Below, piece after piece: positions 22,463 to 30,768 of a stretch of 41,594 nucleotides of DNA; position 1 is the first letter of the stretch; each line of letters starts with the position of its first letter. The notes beneath the pieces were generated by a model. The model saw nothing but the letters and a program-made list of their open reading frames with translations, had not been told where the DNA came from and searched no databases. Origin of the DNA: a virus; the IMG/VR virus record IMGVR_UViG_3300022696_000039, positions 1 through 41,594 of that record; one strand, 5' to 3'. Made by a program: the position numbers and the translations under genes.

Positions 22463-23527
22463 TTAAGCCTGACACTCGTAAACGTACCGAGTATCCACAG
22501 CACCACAGCCTCCGTAGAAGCTGACTTTGAACTGTTGGATGATGTCTCGGTTGAATCCTTCCTCGGTATCCTGTCCGACACGGCTGAAGGTTTCGAGGGG
22601 CCAGATTTCTTCCCATCGGAACTGCCGTTTGAACCCACCGTACCACCAGGTCGTTGAACCGGAAGCGAGGTAAGGGTTGATCACGATGTCGAACATATTT
22701 CGAGCAAGGTTGATGTCGAGGTTCGCCGTTCCCAGGCTCCCGTACTCGTTGCGCATCAGCTTTTCAGCCGTCGGCCACAAGTTAGCAGGAATCAAAAGAA
22801 CAGGTCGGTCTCCCATCACCCAGATCGGTTTGTCCTCCTCGTCTTTCTTTTCGAGAAGGGCGACATGGACGTTCTCCCACCCAGTCGTTCCAAGCGAGTT
22901 GGAAGTCTTAAGGTTGGAGTTGCCGGACGCATACAGCTCGCCAAGGTCATAGGATGTCGAAGCGGAATCGACCACGGTGTTCATGATCAATTCTTCCCGA
23001 TACCTTGCACCTTCCTCGCCGAGCATCCTGGCTCTGTCCATCAGCTCTCCGGTCTGGTCAAAGAAAATGCTTTCTTTGGTCAGGTCGAGCATACCGCCGT
23101 ACTTTTTATTTTGGATACGAACATACTTTTCGTCAGGCGGGGTGACTTGGGAATAGGGTTCCCGTTCATAGACCCGCTTGATTTCACCGATAGCCTTCCA
23201 GCCAGCGACTTTGGATTCCTTCACTCTGGAAGGGACAGTTCGAACCAAGTTATCTCCGGCTTTCGGGAACGCCTTATAAGCGTCAATGATAACCTGCGAG
23301 ATGATTTCTCCAGCGATGGTTGGGAACGCAGACGAGGTAAGATTTTCTTCCAAGTCCCGTTTTTCAACCAACTGCTCCCACAATCCCTTAAAGGAGATGC
23401 GGTTTATGTTTAACTTTTGAGACTCCACAAGGCCTTTGACCTTTTTGGCAATCTCGGCATGAGCAACTTTCGGGTTGCTGTGTTTTTTCTCGTATGCCTC
23501 GACGAGGTTTACTAATTCTCTGGACAT
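22463..23527 (-). CDS. Major capsid protein (HK97-fold)
   Basis: 354 residues. After a helical N-arm (~1-50) the protein has the HK97-like features: EENLTSSAFPTIAGEIISQVIIDAY, GDNLVRTVPSRVKESKVAGW (the E-loop side), and the P-domain region REELIMNTVVDSASTSY. The A-domain follows (VLLIPANLWPTAEKLMRNEYG, FDIVINPYLASG) with TWWYGGFKRQFRWEEIWPLE near the end. It sits after the protease/scaffold and decoration genes as expected. A strong ribosome binding site (AAGGAGG) precedes the ATG. Confidence 0.9.
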   Translation of the reverse strand: MSRELVNLVEAYEKKHSNPKVAHAEIAKKVKGLVESQKLNINRISFKGLWEQLVEKRDLEENLTSSAFPTIAGEIISQVIIDAYKAFPKAGDNLVRTVPSRVKESKVAGWKAIGEIKRVYEREPYSQVTPPDEKYVRIQNKKYGGMLDLTKESIFFDQTGELMDRARMLGEEGARYREELIMNTVVDSASTSYDLGELYASGNSNLKTSNSLGTTGWENVHVALLEKKDEEDKPIWVMGDRPVLLIPANLWPTAEKLMRNEYGSLGTANLDINLARNMFDIVINPYLASGSTTWWYGGFKRQFRWEEIWPLETFSRVGQDTEEGFNRDIIQQFKVSFYGGCGAVDTRYVYECQA

Positions 23528-23552
23528 TTTTTAATCCTCCTTAGAGATAATG

Positions 23553-23969
23553 TTAGCTTGCATCCCCGACCATTCCCGCAGGTAGTTTTAATACGCAACG
23601 GATGGAAGTGGCTTGCAGTTTGGATTCAATAGCTTTAGCGATGGGGTCTGTGTCGGATGCGGTCAGCGATTGCTTGTCATTAAAAGCCAAGTTCGCATCA
23701 ACAGCAACATCCGTCGCTGAATCCAGATCGTACTCGTAAATGGTGTTCGCATTTGCGAGAGCAATCGTAATCTCACCGGAGCCAGCAGTTGATTCATGCC
23801 GTTCGACAGCCTTGCCGATGAATGTAAGATTATCGGAAGCCGCAGTCATTGGTGTGACTTTGCCTCCGGATAATTTGAGAAGGTCTCCAACCTCAATGAG
23901 AACGCCGGAGCCAACAGGGTAGGCCCGATTTAACTCATAGCCTGCACGTTTAACGAATTTGTCTGCCAT
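23553..23969 (-). CDS. Capsid decoration-like protein (138 aa)
   Basis: Begins MADKFVKRAGYELNRAYPVGSGVLIEVGDLLKLSGGKV, an arrangement typical of small capsid decoration proteins of the DUF2190 type, with GKAVERHESTAG and a beta ending (SIRCVLKLPAGMVGD). It lies between the protease/scaffold gene and the capsid gene, the usual position of head decoration proteins. Function inferred from position and pattern. Confidence 0.7.
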   Translation of the reverse strand: MADKFVKRAGYELNRAYPVGSGVLIEVGDLLKLSGGKVTPMTAASDNLTFIGKAVERHESTAGSGEITIALANANTIYEYDLDSATDVAVDANLAFNDKQSLTASDTDPIAKAIESKLQATSIRCVLKLPAGMVGDAS

Positions 23970-23986
23970 TTTCTTAATCCTCCTTT

Positions 23987-24397
23987 TTAGGCGTTCATGA
24001 TCGACTCAATGATTTCTTCATCGGTCGGTTCATGTTCTTCATCCAGATTTTGTTCTTTCACCCCTCCAGCGTTTTTGACTTTCGGGTCAACAGGTGCAGG
24101 TTTCAAAGACTCAATCAATTCAGCTTGGGTCTTGATGATTCCTTCAGCCTGTTCGAAAGACACCGAGTCAGCCATGATCAACTTCTTCACCGCTTCCTCG
24201 ACGTTCTTCTCAAACTTGGCAGAAACCAGCAAAGCGGTTTTCTTGGCTTCAAGAATCACCTTGTCTGCGGTCTCTCCCTTCTTTATTTTTTCTTCGTATT
24301 CCTTCAAAACGTTCGCCCTTTCTTCAGCCCGAATGGACTCAAGCAACGAGGGATTCCCGTCTTGGAGGTCTTGTAATTTCAGTTCTTCAACTTTCAT
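23987..24397 (-). CDS. Putative internal-start scaffold protein (136 aa)
   Basis: An in-frame ATG at 24397 (MKVEELKLQ) has AGGAGG on the minus strand at 24412-24407, ten bases upstream. The product would be the acidic helical scaffold part alone, without the protease domain. This matches the lambda C/Nu3 arrangement, where the scaffold is translated from an internal start in the protease gene. The site is seen in the sequence; that it is used is an inference. Confidence 0.6.
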   Translation of the reverse strand: MKVEELKLQDLQDGNPSLLESIRAEERANVLKEYEEKIKKGETADKVILEAKKTALLVSAKFEKNVEEAVKKLIMADSVSFEQAEGIIKTQAELIESLKPAPVDPKVKNAGGVKEQNLDEEHEPTDEEIIESIMNA

Positions 24398-24931
24398 TTC
24401 ATCGTCTCCTCCTTTTTCTGATTCGTACAATGTCTCATTCACGGATGCCTCTGTGACGAGATCAATCGAGAATGGCCCTTTAGGGGCAAAGCCCTCAACC
24501 AGGAATACACCGTTCTCATCCCTACCCTTACCACGATCTCTGATCGACAGGCCAACCCCAGTGGGTTTGGACTCCGCAATCGGGATGACCAGGTTTCGGA
24601 CATCGGGGTTCGGCAACAAATGAAGGTCGGCCTTTAGAAACTTCCCTTCCTCGATACGGACGTTTTTGTAAACACCGCCCAGGTCTCGGACGCTTCTATT
24701 GCTCCCCTCATTTGGTTTGGGGTGGTCGATGTACATTTTGGCTCCCTCATAGCGGGACACGGCCTCGTTGAGAGCTTTCTTTGTATAGAATGTTTTGTTC
24801 CGAGAGACTTTCTCTCCCGTCAACAAAACCACCCCTCCAACAACTCCACTATCCTCTTGGATTGTGGCTGGCCCGACTGATTCTTCTAAGCCGGACTCAA
24901 ATTCGAACTTGCGATATGAATTCCTTTTCAC
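23987..24931 (-). CDS. Prohead protease fused to scaffold (314 aa)
   Basis: The N-terminal half resembles a Ser/His prohead protease: residues 1-150 include GVVLLTGEKVSRNKTFYT, KMYIDHPK with likely catalytic His70, ADLHLLP, GVGLSIRDRG with likely catalytic Ser129, and PFSIDLVTEASVNE near 153-166. The C-terminal part (from ~175) is a Glu/Lys-rich helical coiled coil like scaffolding proteins. A strong AGGAGG and ATG at residue 179 would allow separate translation of the scaffold. The product would act inside the prohead and be removed on maturation. TAA/ATG-type tight spacing joins it with the MuF-like gene. Confidence 0.85.
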   Translation of the reverse strand: MKRNSYRKFEFESGLEESVGPATIQEDSGVVGGVVLLTGEKVSRNKTFYTKKALNEAVSRYEGAKMYIDHPKPNEGSNRSVRDLGGVYKNVRIEEGKFLKADLHLLPNPDVRNLVIPIAESKPTGVGLSIRDRGKGRDENGVFLVEGFAPKGPFSIDLVTEASVNETLYESEKGGDDEMKVEELKLQDLQDGNPSLLESIRAEERANVLKEYEEKIKKGETADKVILEAKKTALLVSAKFEKNVEEAVKKLIMADSVSFEQAEGIIKTQAELIESLKPAPVDPKVKNAGGVKEQNLDEEHEPTDEEIIESIMNA

Positions 24932-26164
24932 TTAAGCAACCTCCTCTTTATCCAGATATTCGTCGTCAATGATCTCCGTCTCATAGCACATACATTGAGG
25001 ATGGAACGGGAACGCCCCAGAATCCACCAACTCCTCAAACTCTTGGACGGTATAAGTCGTCCCGTTCATGGCGATACAGTAATCACAATGGTCAGTCGCC
25101 CCAGCCGATACGTTTATCTGAATCCCTGTCACCCAAGGCTTCGTCTTGGCGAACTCGGCAGAGGCCTTTGAGTAAGCTCGGTTGGCTTCTGTTCTGGCAA
25201 TCCTAACGGCGTTTTTAAAAGGTGTTTTATAAACCCCTTGGCCCATTCCTGCATCGAATTGAGTTTTAATTTTTGCTGGGCTGGTGTATTTCTTGATCTG
25301 CTTGGCGAGGCGTTGGGCCGATGTTCCCTTCATGATTCCAGAAGCAACTTCTCGCCTCATGATCTGCTCCATCCCTTGAGCCAAATCCCAAATGCGCCTT
25401 GTTGGTGTTTGGCCTGTGATGTTCTTTTTAAGGACATTCTTTAAAACTCTCTTTTGCGCCCTCTGCCATTTTAAAGAGCTGACCTTTGGAGCCACCCGCC
25501 TGGTCGCCAATCTTTTCTTGACGATCAGCTTAAACCCAGGCTTGAACTTATCCAAAAGCTCCTTGCCCTTGGTCGCTATGGTGACAGCCGTCCCGCCCAC
25601 AGAGATCGCCGTTCCGGTTTCTTCGACGGCTTCCTTCAATCCTTTCTTCATGATGGGCTTAACCGCATCCCCTTTGATCTTCAAGGCCAGCTTGGGCGTT
25701 CTTCTGATTGTGCCATTCACAATCTTTGATAACTCCCGTCTAAATTCTTTCATCTCATCGGATATCTTGTTTGTCACTCTGGGAATAGCGTTCGGATTAT
25801 CGCCATGCTTCTCGATGTAATCACCGATGCGAATTCCAAGGGCGGTGAAAAGGTCTTTGATATTCTTCTCGCCCTCTTTAATCATGTTAAACCACCGGAG
25901 GCGTTCGACACGATTGCGTCTGGCCAGGTCTGACCGGAACTTCTTTTGTGGCGTGTCCTCTGTGGCCTTTGCGACCAGCATGGCCTTCTCGATCTCGCCC
26001 TTCTGGGCCAAGTCAGATACAGCAGAAAAGAATTTGCTTTTCGTGACTGTCGGATACCTTGCAATAACACGACCCAAGGCGGGAGTCCATTTGTAATCGA
26101 GGTCTCTCGCCCTGTTAAGGTTCGTCGGCTTAAATGTTTGTGTTGCTTCAGATATCAGATTCAC
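24932..26164 (-). CDS. Phage head morphogenesis protein (SPP1 gp7/MuF-like)
   Basis: 410 residues. The C-terminal third contains the minor head protein signature: NAVRIARTEANRAYSKASAEF (~320-340), ATDHCDYCIAMNGTTYTVQEFEEL, and FPFHPQCMCYETEI. The HPxCxC ending with the CxxC before it probably binds metal. The N-terminal part is basic and helical. In SPP1 and Mu this protein associates with portal and DNA in the head. Start is GTG at 26164, overlapping the upstream small gene by 17 bases; no better start exists without losing most of the N-terminus. Confidence 0.9.
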   Translation of the reverse strand: MNLISEATQTFKPTNLNRARDLDYKWTPALGRVIARYPTVTKSKFFSAVSDLAQKGEIEKAMLVAKATEDTPQKKFRSDLARRNRVERLRWFNMIKEGEKNIKDLFTALGIRIGDYIEKHGDNPNAIPRVTNKISDEMKEFRRELSKIVNGTIRRTPKLALKIKGDAVKPIMKKGLKEAVEETGTAISVGGTAVTIATKGKELLDKFKPGFKLIVKKRLATRRVAPKVSSLKWQRAQKRVLKNVLKKNITGQTPTRRIWDLAQGMEQIMRREVASGIMKGTSAQRLAKQIKKYTSPAKIKTQFDAGMGQGVYKTPFKNAVRIARTEANRAYSKASAEFAKTKPWVTGIQINVSAGATDHCDYCIAMNGTTYTVQEFEELVDSGAFPFHPQCMCYETEIIDDEYLDKEEVA

Positions 26165-26345
26165 GAGCCATGAGTTCCGCTTTGATTTCGTCGATCATCC
26201 CTGGAAGTCTGGCGATCAATGCCTGCTTTATCTCCAGATTGGTCATCGCTAAAATCTCACTTAGCCTAATGTCTAAGTCGAAATGCTTTTGCCGAACATC
26301 ATTGAGTTCGTTGTGGCTGGCTTGCCCCAGTTTGGTTATCGCCAT
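26148..26345 (-). CDS. Small helical protein between portal and MuF-like (65 aa)
   Basis: Start ATG at 26345 (MAITKLGQ) follows GGAGG by eight bases, so an upstream in-frame ATG at 26360 is not preferred. The protein is almost entirely helical: NELNDVRQKHFDLDIRLSEILAMTNLEIKQALIA. It overlaps the portal's end by 47 bases and the MuF-like start by 17. Likely a small portal or assembly helper; no family recognised. Confidence 0.65.
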   Translation of the reverse strand: MAITKLGQASHNELNDVRQKHFDLDIRLSEILAMTNLEIKQALIARLPGMIDEIKAELMARESDI

Positions 26346-28080
26346 TTTGCTGTCCTCCATTATTCTGCCCTGACTTGGCCGTCATCATATCCACGATCTC
26401 TTGAGGGTTTGTCTTGGCGAGAAGTTCTTTTCTTTCATCGTCGGTAAGGTTGCTGATGACATCGTTGATCTCATTATCCATGCGGTCATCGGTGTCGCCG
26501 TCTTTCTCCTCGTCAGACTTAATTCCAAGAAGCGGATTACCAACCTTCTTGGCTTCGTCCTCGATTGTCTTTTGCTTCCTGACTTCCTCTGAAAAGTCCC
26601 ATCCGAGAGCAGAGCTTGCTGTCTGATCTGATACCCAGCCGGAAGTCCTCGCCAACTGCAACGCTTCGGTGAACGCCTTGGTGTCACGGTGGACGATCTC
26701 CGGCCATTGAATATCACATCCGAAAAATATCTCGGATGGGGTCTCCATCTTGCCATCTGGCATTAAGGATTTTAGTTCCTTCTCTTTTGGAGACAAATCG
26801 TCATCCGAGTCCTCCTGCTCTTGGAGATCGTTGATTCGTTTGAGCCGTCGCATAAACTCTTTATCGTCGGGAGCTTCAAGAATATTCCCGTTGACGGCGA
26901 ATTCGATAACCTTCTTGTAAATCTGTTTATACCAGTATTCCAATGTAATCTGCCAATACTCGATGGACTTAACAAATGGAGCTTCGGCTACCAGGGTTGA
27001 AGCATAGTTGGCATTGGAGGCATCACCAAAAACATATTCTGGCAGGTTCAGGCCTCCGGCGATGTTGAGCTTCATCTCACGGCCATCGTCCTTAACGTCC
27101 GAGGCGTTGATGTTGGGCGACTGCATCTGATAGTCAACCCCAGGATTGGCGACAACAACAGACCCGCCTCTGATCTGTTCTTTCTTGGTATCTCCGGCTC
27201 TAACGTTAGACGCATTGGCGACGGTATTCGCCATCGAAGAAACCTGGCTCGGTGTTCCTGTGACCTTCTTGATCATCACAATCGCCGTTCTCATCTTGTT
27301 CAGGAGGATGCGGTTTTCAAGCCAAAGATTGTATTGCTTGAGCATTTTCATCACAGGCTGAATAAAGGTCTCGCCCCGCTTCTGATCGGAGTCGGCAAAG
27401 ATTTTTAAGTGGAGCATTTCTTCGGCAGGGACAGAATAAAATTCGTTTGAATCGGAATTGCTCATCACCCAGTATCGGATGACCTTTTCGACATCGTTGG
27501 AGTCATGCTCGATGCCGGACTTGGTTGTCTTGCCGTTGAATCCAGAAGGAGCCTGCCTCCCATCTCCAGCCGGATTGCGAACCAGGAGAGGGTCGATCAG
27601 CCTGATTGTCGTTTTGCCTGTGGCCTTGCCCTCATCGTCTTTGTCATAAAAGCGGATAAAAACTTCACCGTCACGGAACAATCGCATCACGATCTCGAAT
27701 TGCTTAAGCTCCATCTTGTTTCTCTCACAAGACCAGAACTCCCGCCAAACCCACCATGCCATCGGGTCGTCTGACTTGGGGCTGATGGCGATGCCTTTGC
27801 CCATGATGTAGTTGACCATCGTTTGAATCGAAGCCCGTCCCATTGAGTCCCAGCGATAGGCGTTTCTCGCAGATCGGAGCATTTCAAGTTGATTGCCTTG
27901 GAGGTGGCCTTTCTCCCGATCTGTGACTTGATCCATTCTTGTCCAACCGCCATCTGTCGGCCTTTCGCTGACGATGTCGGCGGTCTCTTTGATCATTTTG
28001 GAGATGGAATCTGATTCTTGGATCTGCGTTTCAAAGACTTTTTGTTTGGCCTCAAAATATTTCTTGATTGTCTGAATCAT
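26299..28080 (-). CDS. Portal protein (593 aa)
   Basis: The start ATG at 28080 overlaps the large terminase stop as ATGA, so the longer frame to 28167 is not used. Characteristic portal features: YRWDSMGRASIQTMVNYIMGKG, EVFIRFYDKDDEGK...TIRLIDPLLVRNP, EEMLHLKIFADSDQKRGET, LNIAGGLNLPEYVFGDASNANYAS and VKSIEYWQITLEYWYKQIYKKV. The C-terminus is Gln/Asn-rich and probably disordered. It forms the dodecameric gate for DNA entry at one capsid vertex. Order TerS-TerL-portal is standard. Confidence 0.95.
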   Translation of the reverse strand: MIQTIKKYFEAKQKVFETQIQESDSISKMIKETADIVSERPTDGGWTRMDQVTDREKGHLQGNQLEMLRSARNAYRWDSMGRASIQTMVNYIMGKGIAISPKSDDPMAWWVWREFWSCERNKMELKQFEIVMRLFRDGEVFIRFYDKDDEGKATGKTTIRLIDPLLVRNPAGDGRQAPSGFNGKTTKSGIEHDSNDVEKVIRYWVMSNSDSNEFYSVPAEEMLHLKIFADSDQKRGETFIQPVMKMLKQYNLWLENRILLNKMRTAIVMIKKVTGTPSQVSSMANTVANASNVRAGDTKKEQIRGGSVVVANPGVDYQMQSPNINASDVKDDGREMKLNIAGGLNLPEYVFGDASNANYASTLVAEAPFVKSIEYWQITLEYWYKQIYKKVIEFAVNGNILEAPDDKEFMRRLKRINDLQEQEDSDDDLSPKEKELKSLMPDGKMETPSEIFFGCDIQWPEIVHRDTKAFTEALQLARTSGWVSDQTASSALGWDFSEEVRKQKTIEDEAKKVGNPLLGIKSDEEKDGDTDDRMDNEINDVISNLTDDERKELLAKTNPQEIVDMMTAKSGQNNGGQQNGDNQTGASQPQRTQ

Positions 28081-29609
28081 TCGAATCCTCCGGCGGTTTG
28101 AAATTCGTCTGTGGTAATCCAATCGACAGAGGAATTGTCCATTGGTTGATTGAGTCCTTGGAGCCAAGAGAGGGCTTGGGTCATGGCATCCACTTGGTCA
28201 TTGGTTTCGCCTGTGGCCCCTTTGAAAGAAGCGCACTCCTCGACAAAATCATAGACCCAGTTTGAGAACATGGGATCTGGAAGGTGGACGTTGCCAGCTT
28301 CGACGAACGGGGCGACGGCCTGCGCCCTTGAGATTTTGGCTCCCTGCGGTTTGATGGGGATAAGGCCAGGGATTCTATTTTCAAGCTGTGAAATGATCGC
28401 TGGTCCGTTGGCTTTATCTTCTACCAGGACAGCAGTTGTTTCTGGATATTTGCCGGAGAGTCCAAGCATGGCAGGGATACATTCGGCGAAGTCAGCCCTC
28501 TGCCTCCATTGGTCGATGAGATAAAAGTTTGTTCCTCTTTTCTTCCAAACCTGTCCGACGACAAAAGAGCCGGACTTGGTTTCTTTGAAGGACATATCCC
28601 AAGACTGGATTGTGATGTCATAGCCAGGTTGCTCGGTTCTCCAATATCGCCACCAATTTCTCTTGAGGATATTGCCTGCCTCTGATGTCGGGTTTTGCTG
28701 ACATTGGGCGACAAAGGTTCTTGTACCCATGCTGACCTTCATATCCTCGACTTCTTTTTTACCGATCCTGACCGCATTGAGGAGATCACCTGGCTGTCTC
28801 TCAAATTCCCTTTTGCTGATCGGGAATATGACTTTTGTTTTCTCCTCTGCAATCATCGGCAGGTTGAGATGAGTCCAACCCTGTTCGTGCTTAAGGACAT
28901 GGCCGGAGAGGTCTTTGTAATGGGTTCTTTGTTCCACAACGACTCTGGCTCCGGTCTTTGGATTGTCCAAGCGAGAGGAGAGAACGTTTTTGTGCATCCC
29001 GATGGTATGCGATCTGGACGCTTCGGACTCTGCCTCTTGAGGATTCATCATGTCATCCTCTACCACCACATCCCCACCCTTCCCTGTGATCGTACCGCCA
29101 ACTGATGTGGTGATCATGTGGCCACGGGCGGTGTTCTGGTACTCGTTCTTTTGGTTTTGGTCATCAGCCAGACGAACCACACTTCCCCAATTCTTTTTGA
29201 ACCAATCGGACTCGATGATGTTTCTGCGGTCAACCGAATGCTTCACAGAAAGCGAGGCCGAGTAGGAGCAAAAGATAAATCTCTGATGTGGCTTTTGAGT
29301 CCAAGACCAGACAGGCCAAAGGACAGTGACGATGTTGGACTTGCCGGATCTGGGAGGAATGTTGATCAGGAGCTTTTTGGTTTCGCCCTCGGTGACTTTC
29401 TGGAGATGTTCACAGATGAGATCGACGTACCAGGCCTCGATGAGAGGGTTGGCTGGCTCGATGATGTCCCAAGCCTGCCTTAAGAAAGTCGGGAAGTCTA
29501 CCTGCGGTGTTTGAAGCATATTGGCAACTTGGGAGAAAATGCCGGAGGAGATGACGTTTGGATTAAAAGAGTTTCTGACTCGGTGAAGGTTAAGTGTTGT
29601 TGACCTCAC
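28077..29609 (-). CDS. terL: Terminase large subunit
   Basis: 510 residues. Walker A is IPPRSGKSN (84-92), Walker B DVVVEDD (180-186). The nuclease domain has SWDMSF (336-341, with Asp338), VLVEDK (395-399) and NDQVDAM (470-476), which give the acidic residues expected for RNase H-like terminase nucleases. It packages DNA into the prohead using ATP and cuts concatemers. The start is GTG at 29609, overlapping the small terminase stop as GTGA. The family type does not by itself reveal headful or cos packaging. Confidence 0.95.
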   Translation of the reverse strand: MRSTTLNLHRVRNSFNPNVISSGIFSQVANMLQTPQVDFPTFLRQAWDIIEPANPLIEAWYVDLICEHLQKVTEGETKKLLINIPPRSGKSNIVTVLWPVWSWTQKPHQRFIFCSYSASLSVKHSVDRRNIIESDWFKKNWGSVVRLADDQNQKNEYQNTARGHMITTSVGGTITGKGGDVVVEDDMMNPQEAESEASRSHTIGMHKNVLSSRLDNPKTGARVVVEQRTHYKDLSGHVLKHEQGWTHLNLPMIAEEKTKVIFPISKREFERQPGDLLNAVRIGKKEVEDMKVSMGTRTFVAQCQQNPTSEAGNILKRNWWRYWRTEQPGYDITIQSWDMSFKETKSGSFVVGQVWKKRGTNFYLIDQWRQRADFAECIPAMLGLSGKYPETTAVLVEDKANGPAIISQLENRIPGLIPIKPQGAKISRAQAVAPFVEAGNVHLPDPMFSNWVYDFVEECASFKGATGETNDQVDAMTQALSWLQGLNQPMDNSSVDWITTDEFQTAGGFE

Positions 29610-30100
29610 GTTTTAGCCAATGTCGCTGATAGGCTTTCAAGCTCTTTGGCGATCTTAATCGGGAGGTTAAGGTGATGCTTACAATGGGGACAATAATCTG
29701 GGGCGTGTTTCTTGATGGCGTTGATGAATTGCGTAACAAGTGTTTCGACGAGCTTGGGGTCGAGTTCATGTTGGAAGCGGTCTTTGTATTTTTCTGGATG
29801 TCTGGCTTTCAGGAGAAAGATAAGAAGCGTTCCGGAATCTTTCGAGTCGCCTTCCAAGGCTCTGCGGAGGGCGGTTCTCTCCAGGGTTTCTGTGATGTTC
29901 AGATCGCAGGCGATAAACTTCTGGGCAAATTCCGGATCTTCGTGTCGCCATCTTTGGACTGACTTTCTGTCAATTCGGACTCTTTCACAGGCCAGCCCAA
30001 TCGTTCCATGTTTCTTGTATTCGACGAGGAACGGCTCTTTGTAAGCCTCTTTTCTGTGTACTATTTTTTTACGAGTAGACTTATCAGCGTTATTGGGCAT
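29606..30100 (-). CDS. terS: Terminase small subunit
   Basis: 164 residues. The N-terminal part has a helix-turn-helix: EYKKHGTIGLACERVRIDRKSVQRWRHEDPEFAQKF (~28-63), then a helical oligomerisation region (TLERTALRRALEGD...LLIFLLKARHPEKYKDR), as in many small terminases. The C-terminus has CPHCKHHL, a possible metal-binding pair, which is less usual. It recognises phage DNA for packaging and hands it to TerL. Confidence 0.9.
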   Translation of the reverse strand: MPNNADKSTRKKIVHRKEAYKEPFLVEYKKHGTIGLACERVRIDRKSVQRWRHEDPEFAQKFIACDLNITETLERTALRRALEGDSKDSGTLLIFLLKARHPEKYKDRFQHELDPKLVETLVTQFINAIKKHAPDYCPHCKHHLNLPIKIAKELESLSATLAKT

Positions 30101-30167
30101 AGATATATAATAATTCGCTGGTTAAAGAAAAACAAGATAATTCTTGATTTTTATTTTTTTGTTTATC
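30101..30167 (-). promoter_or_regulatory. AT-rich gap upstream of terS, candidate late promoter region
   Basis: A strongly AT-rich spacer separates the early genes from the packaging genes. On the minus strand GAATTATTATATATCT lies just before the ATG at 30100, offering several TATAAT-like hexamers but no convincing -35. The gap also holds the hairpin annotated at 30124-30147. A new transcript starting here for the late operon is plausible but not demonstrated. Confidence 0.35.
30124..30147. terminator. Weak, possibly bidirectional terminator
   Basis: A CAAGA-TAAT-TCTTG hairpin (30133-30146) is followed by a T-rich tract in both directions: GTTTTTCTTT on the minus strand and ATTTTTATTTTTTT on the plus strand. 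The stem is only five to six pairs and AT-rich, so efficiency may be low. It separates the early gene run from the packaging genes. Confidence 0.45.
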
Positions 30168-30452
30168 TTAGTTTTGGATATTTTCTAAGGGAGGGTTAAG
30201 GCGGGAGCAGGAGTCATTTTGGATATTGGGGTCTGCGGATTCGGTGAGGTCACGGAACTCTGGTTTATCTTCTTGGTGATCGTCTGGGTTATACTTATCG
30301 GCTTTGATGATTTCTGTATAGACTTCTTGAGACGGGAATGTGATGGCAGTCCCTTGGCCGTCTTTGGCCCTGTTGTGGGCAGATTCTTCTGTGTCGGCTT
30401 CAATCAGAACGACCTGCCTAATAGTTTTGCTGACCTTGATCTGATAGAACAT
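30168..30452 (-). CDS. Hypothetical early protein (94 aa)
   Basis: The N-terminal half reads MFYQIKVSKTIRQVVLIEADTEESAHNRAK, a beta-strand and helix pattern common in small phage proteins of unknown function. The C-terminal half is rich in D, N, E and P and probably disordered. It overlaps the upstream gene by 35 bases. No domain recognised. Confidence 0.6.
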   Translation of the reverse strand: MFYQIKVSKTIRQVVLIEADTEESAHNRAKDGQGTAITFPSQEVYTEIIKADKYNPDDHQEDKPEFRDLTESADPNIQNDSCSRLNPPLENIQN

Positions 30453-30768
30453 TTGACGGTTCTTTTTCTGTGTCTTGATTAGAGTCTAACAAAGAAAACT
30501 CTGGGTCAGAAAGGTAATTCTTCCAGGGGTTCTGCATTTCTTTGATCGTCCCGATCATGGAGCCATGAATCACAATCAGGATTTCTCTCCACTTCTGCGG
30601 GTCGTTCTCGTTTAAGGCTTTCTCGGCCTGGCGCATCCAGAACGTGACCCACTCCCGAAACGAATCCCGCAGGTCGTTGTAGTGAGTGACTAGATGATCG
30701 ACTTCCTGTTCGGTGTCCTTGTCGATGATGTGCTTGATCTGGTTGATGGCTTTTCGGCTGATGGGCAT
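30418..30768 (-). CDS. Hypothetical helical protein (116 aa)
   Basis: Residues 1-85 are helical, with SFREWVTFWMRQAEKALN and KWREILIVIHGSM as amphipathic segments. It has an AAGGAG ribosome binding site seven bases ahead of the ATG at 30768, a much better start signal than the overlapping frame. It shares its first ~263 bases with the 3' part of the longer gene 30506-31372. No family recognised. Confidence 0.7.
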   Translation of the reverse strand: MPISRKAINQIKHIIDKDTEQEVDHLVTHYNDLRDSFREWVTFWMRQAEKALNENDPQKWREILIVIHGSMIGTIKEMQNPWKNYLSDPEFSLLDSNQDTEKEPSNVLSDQGQQNY

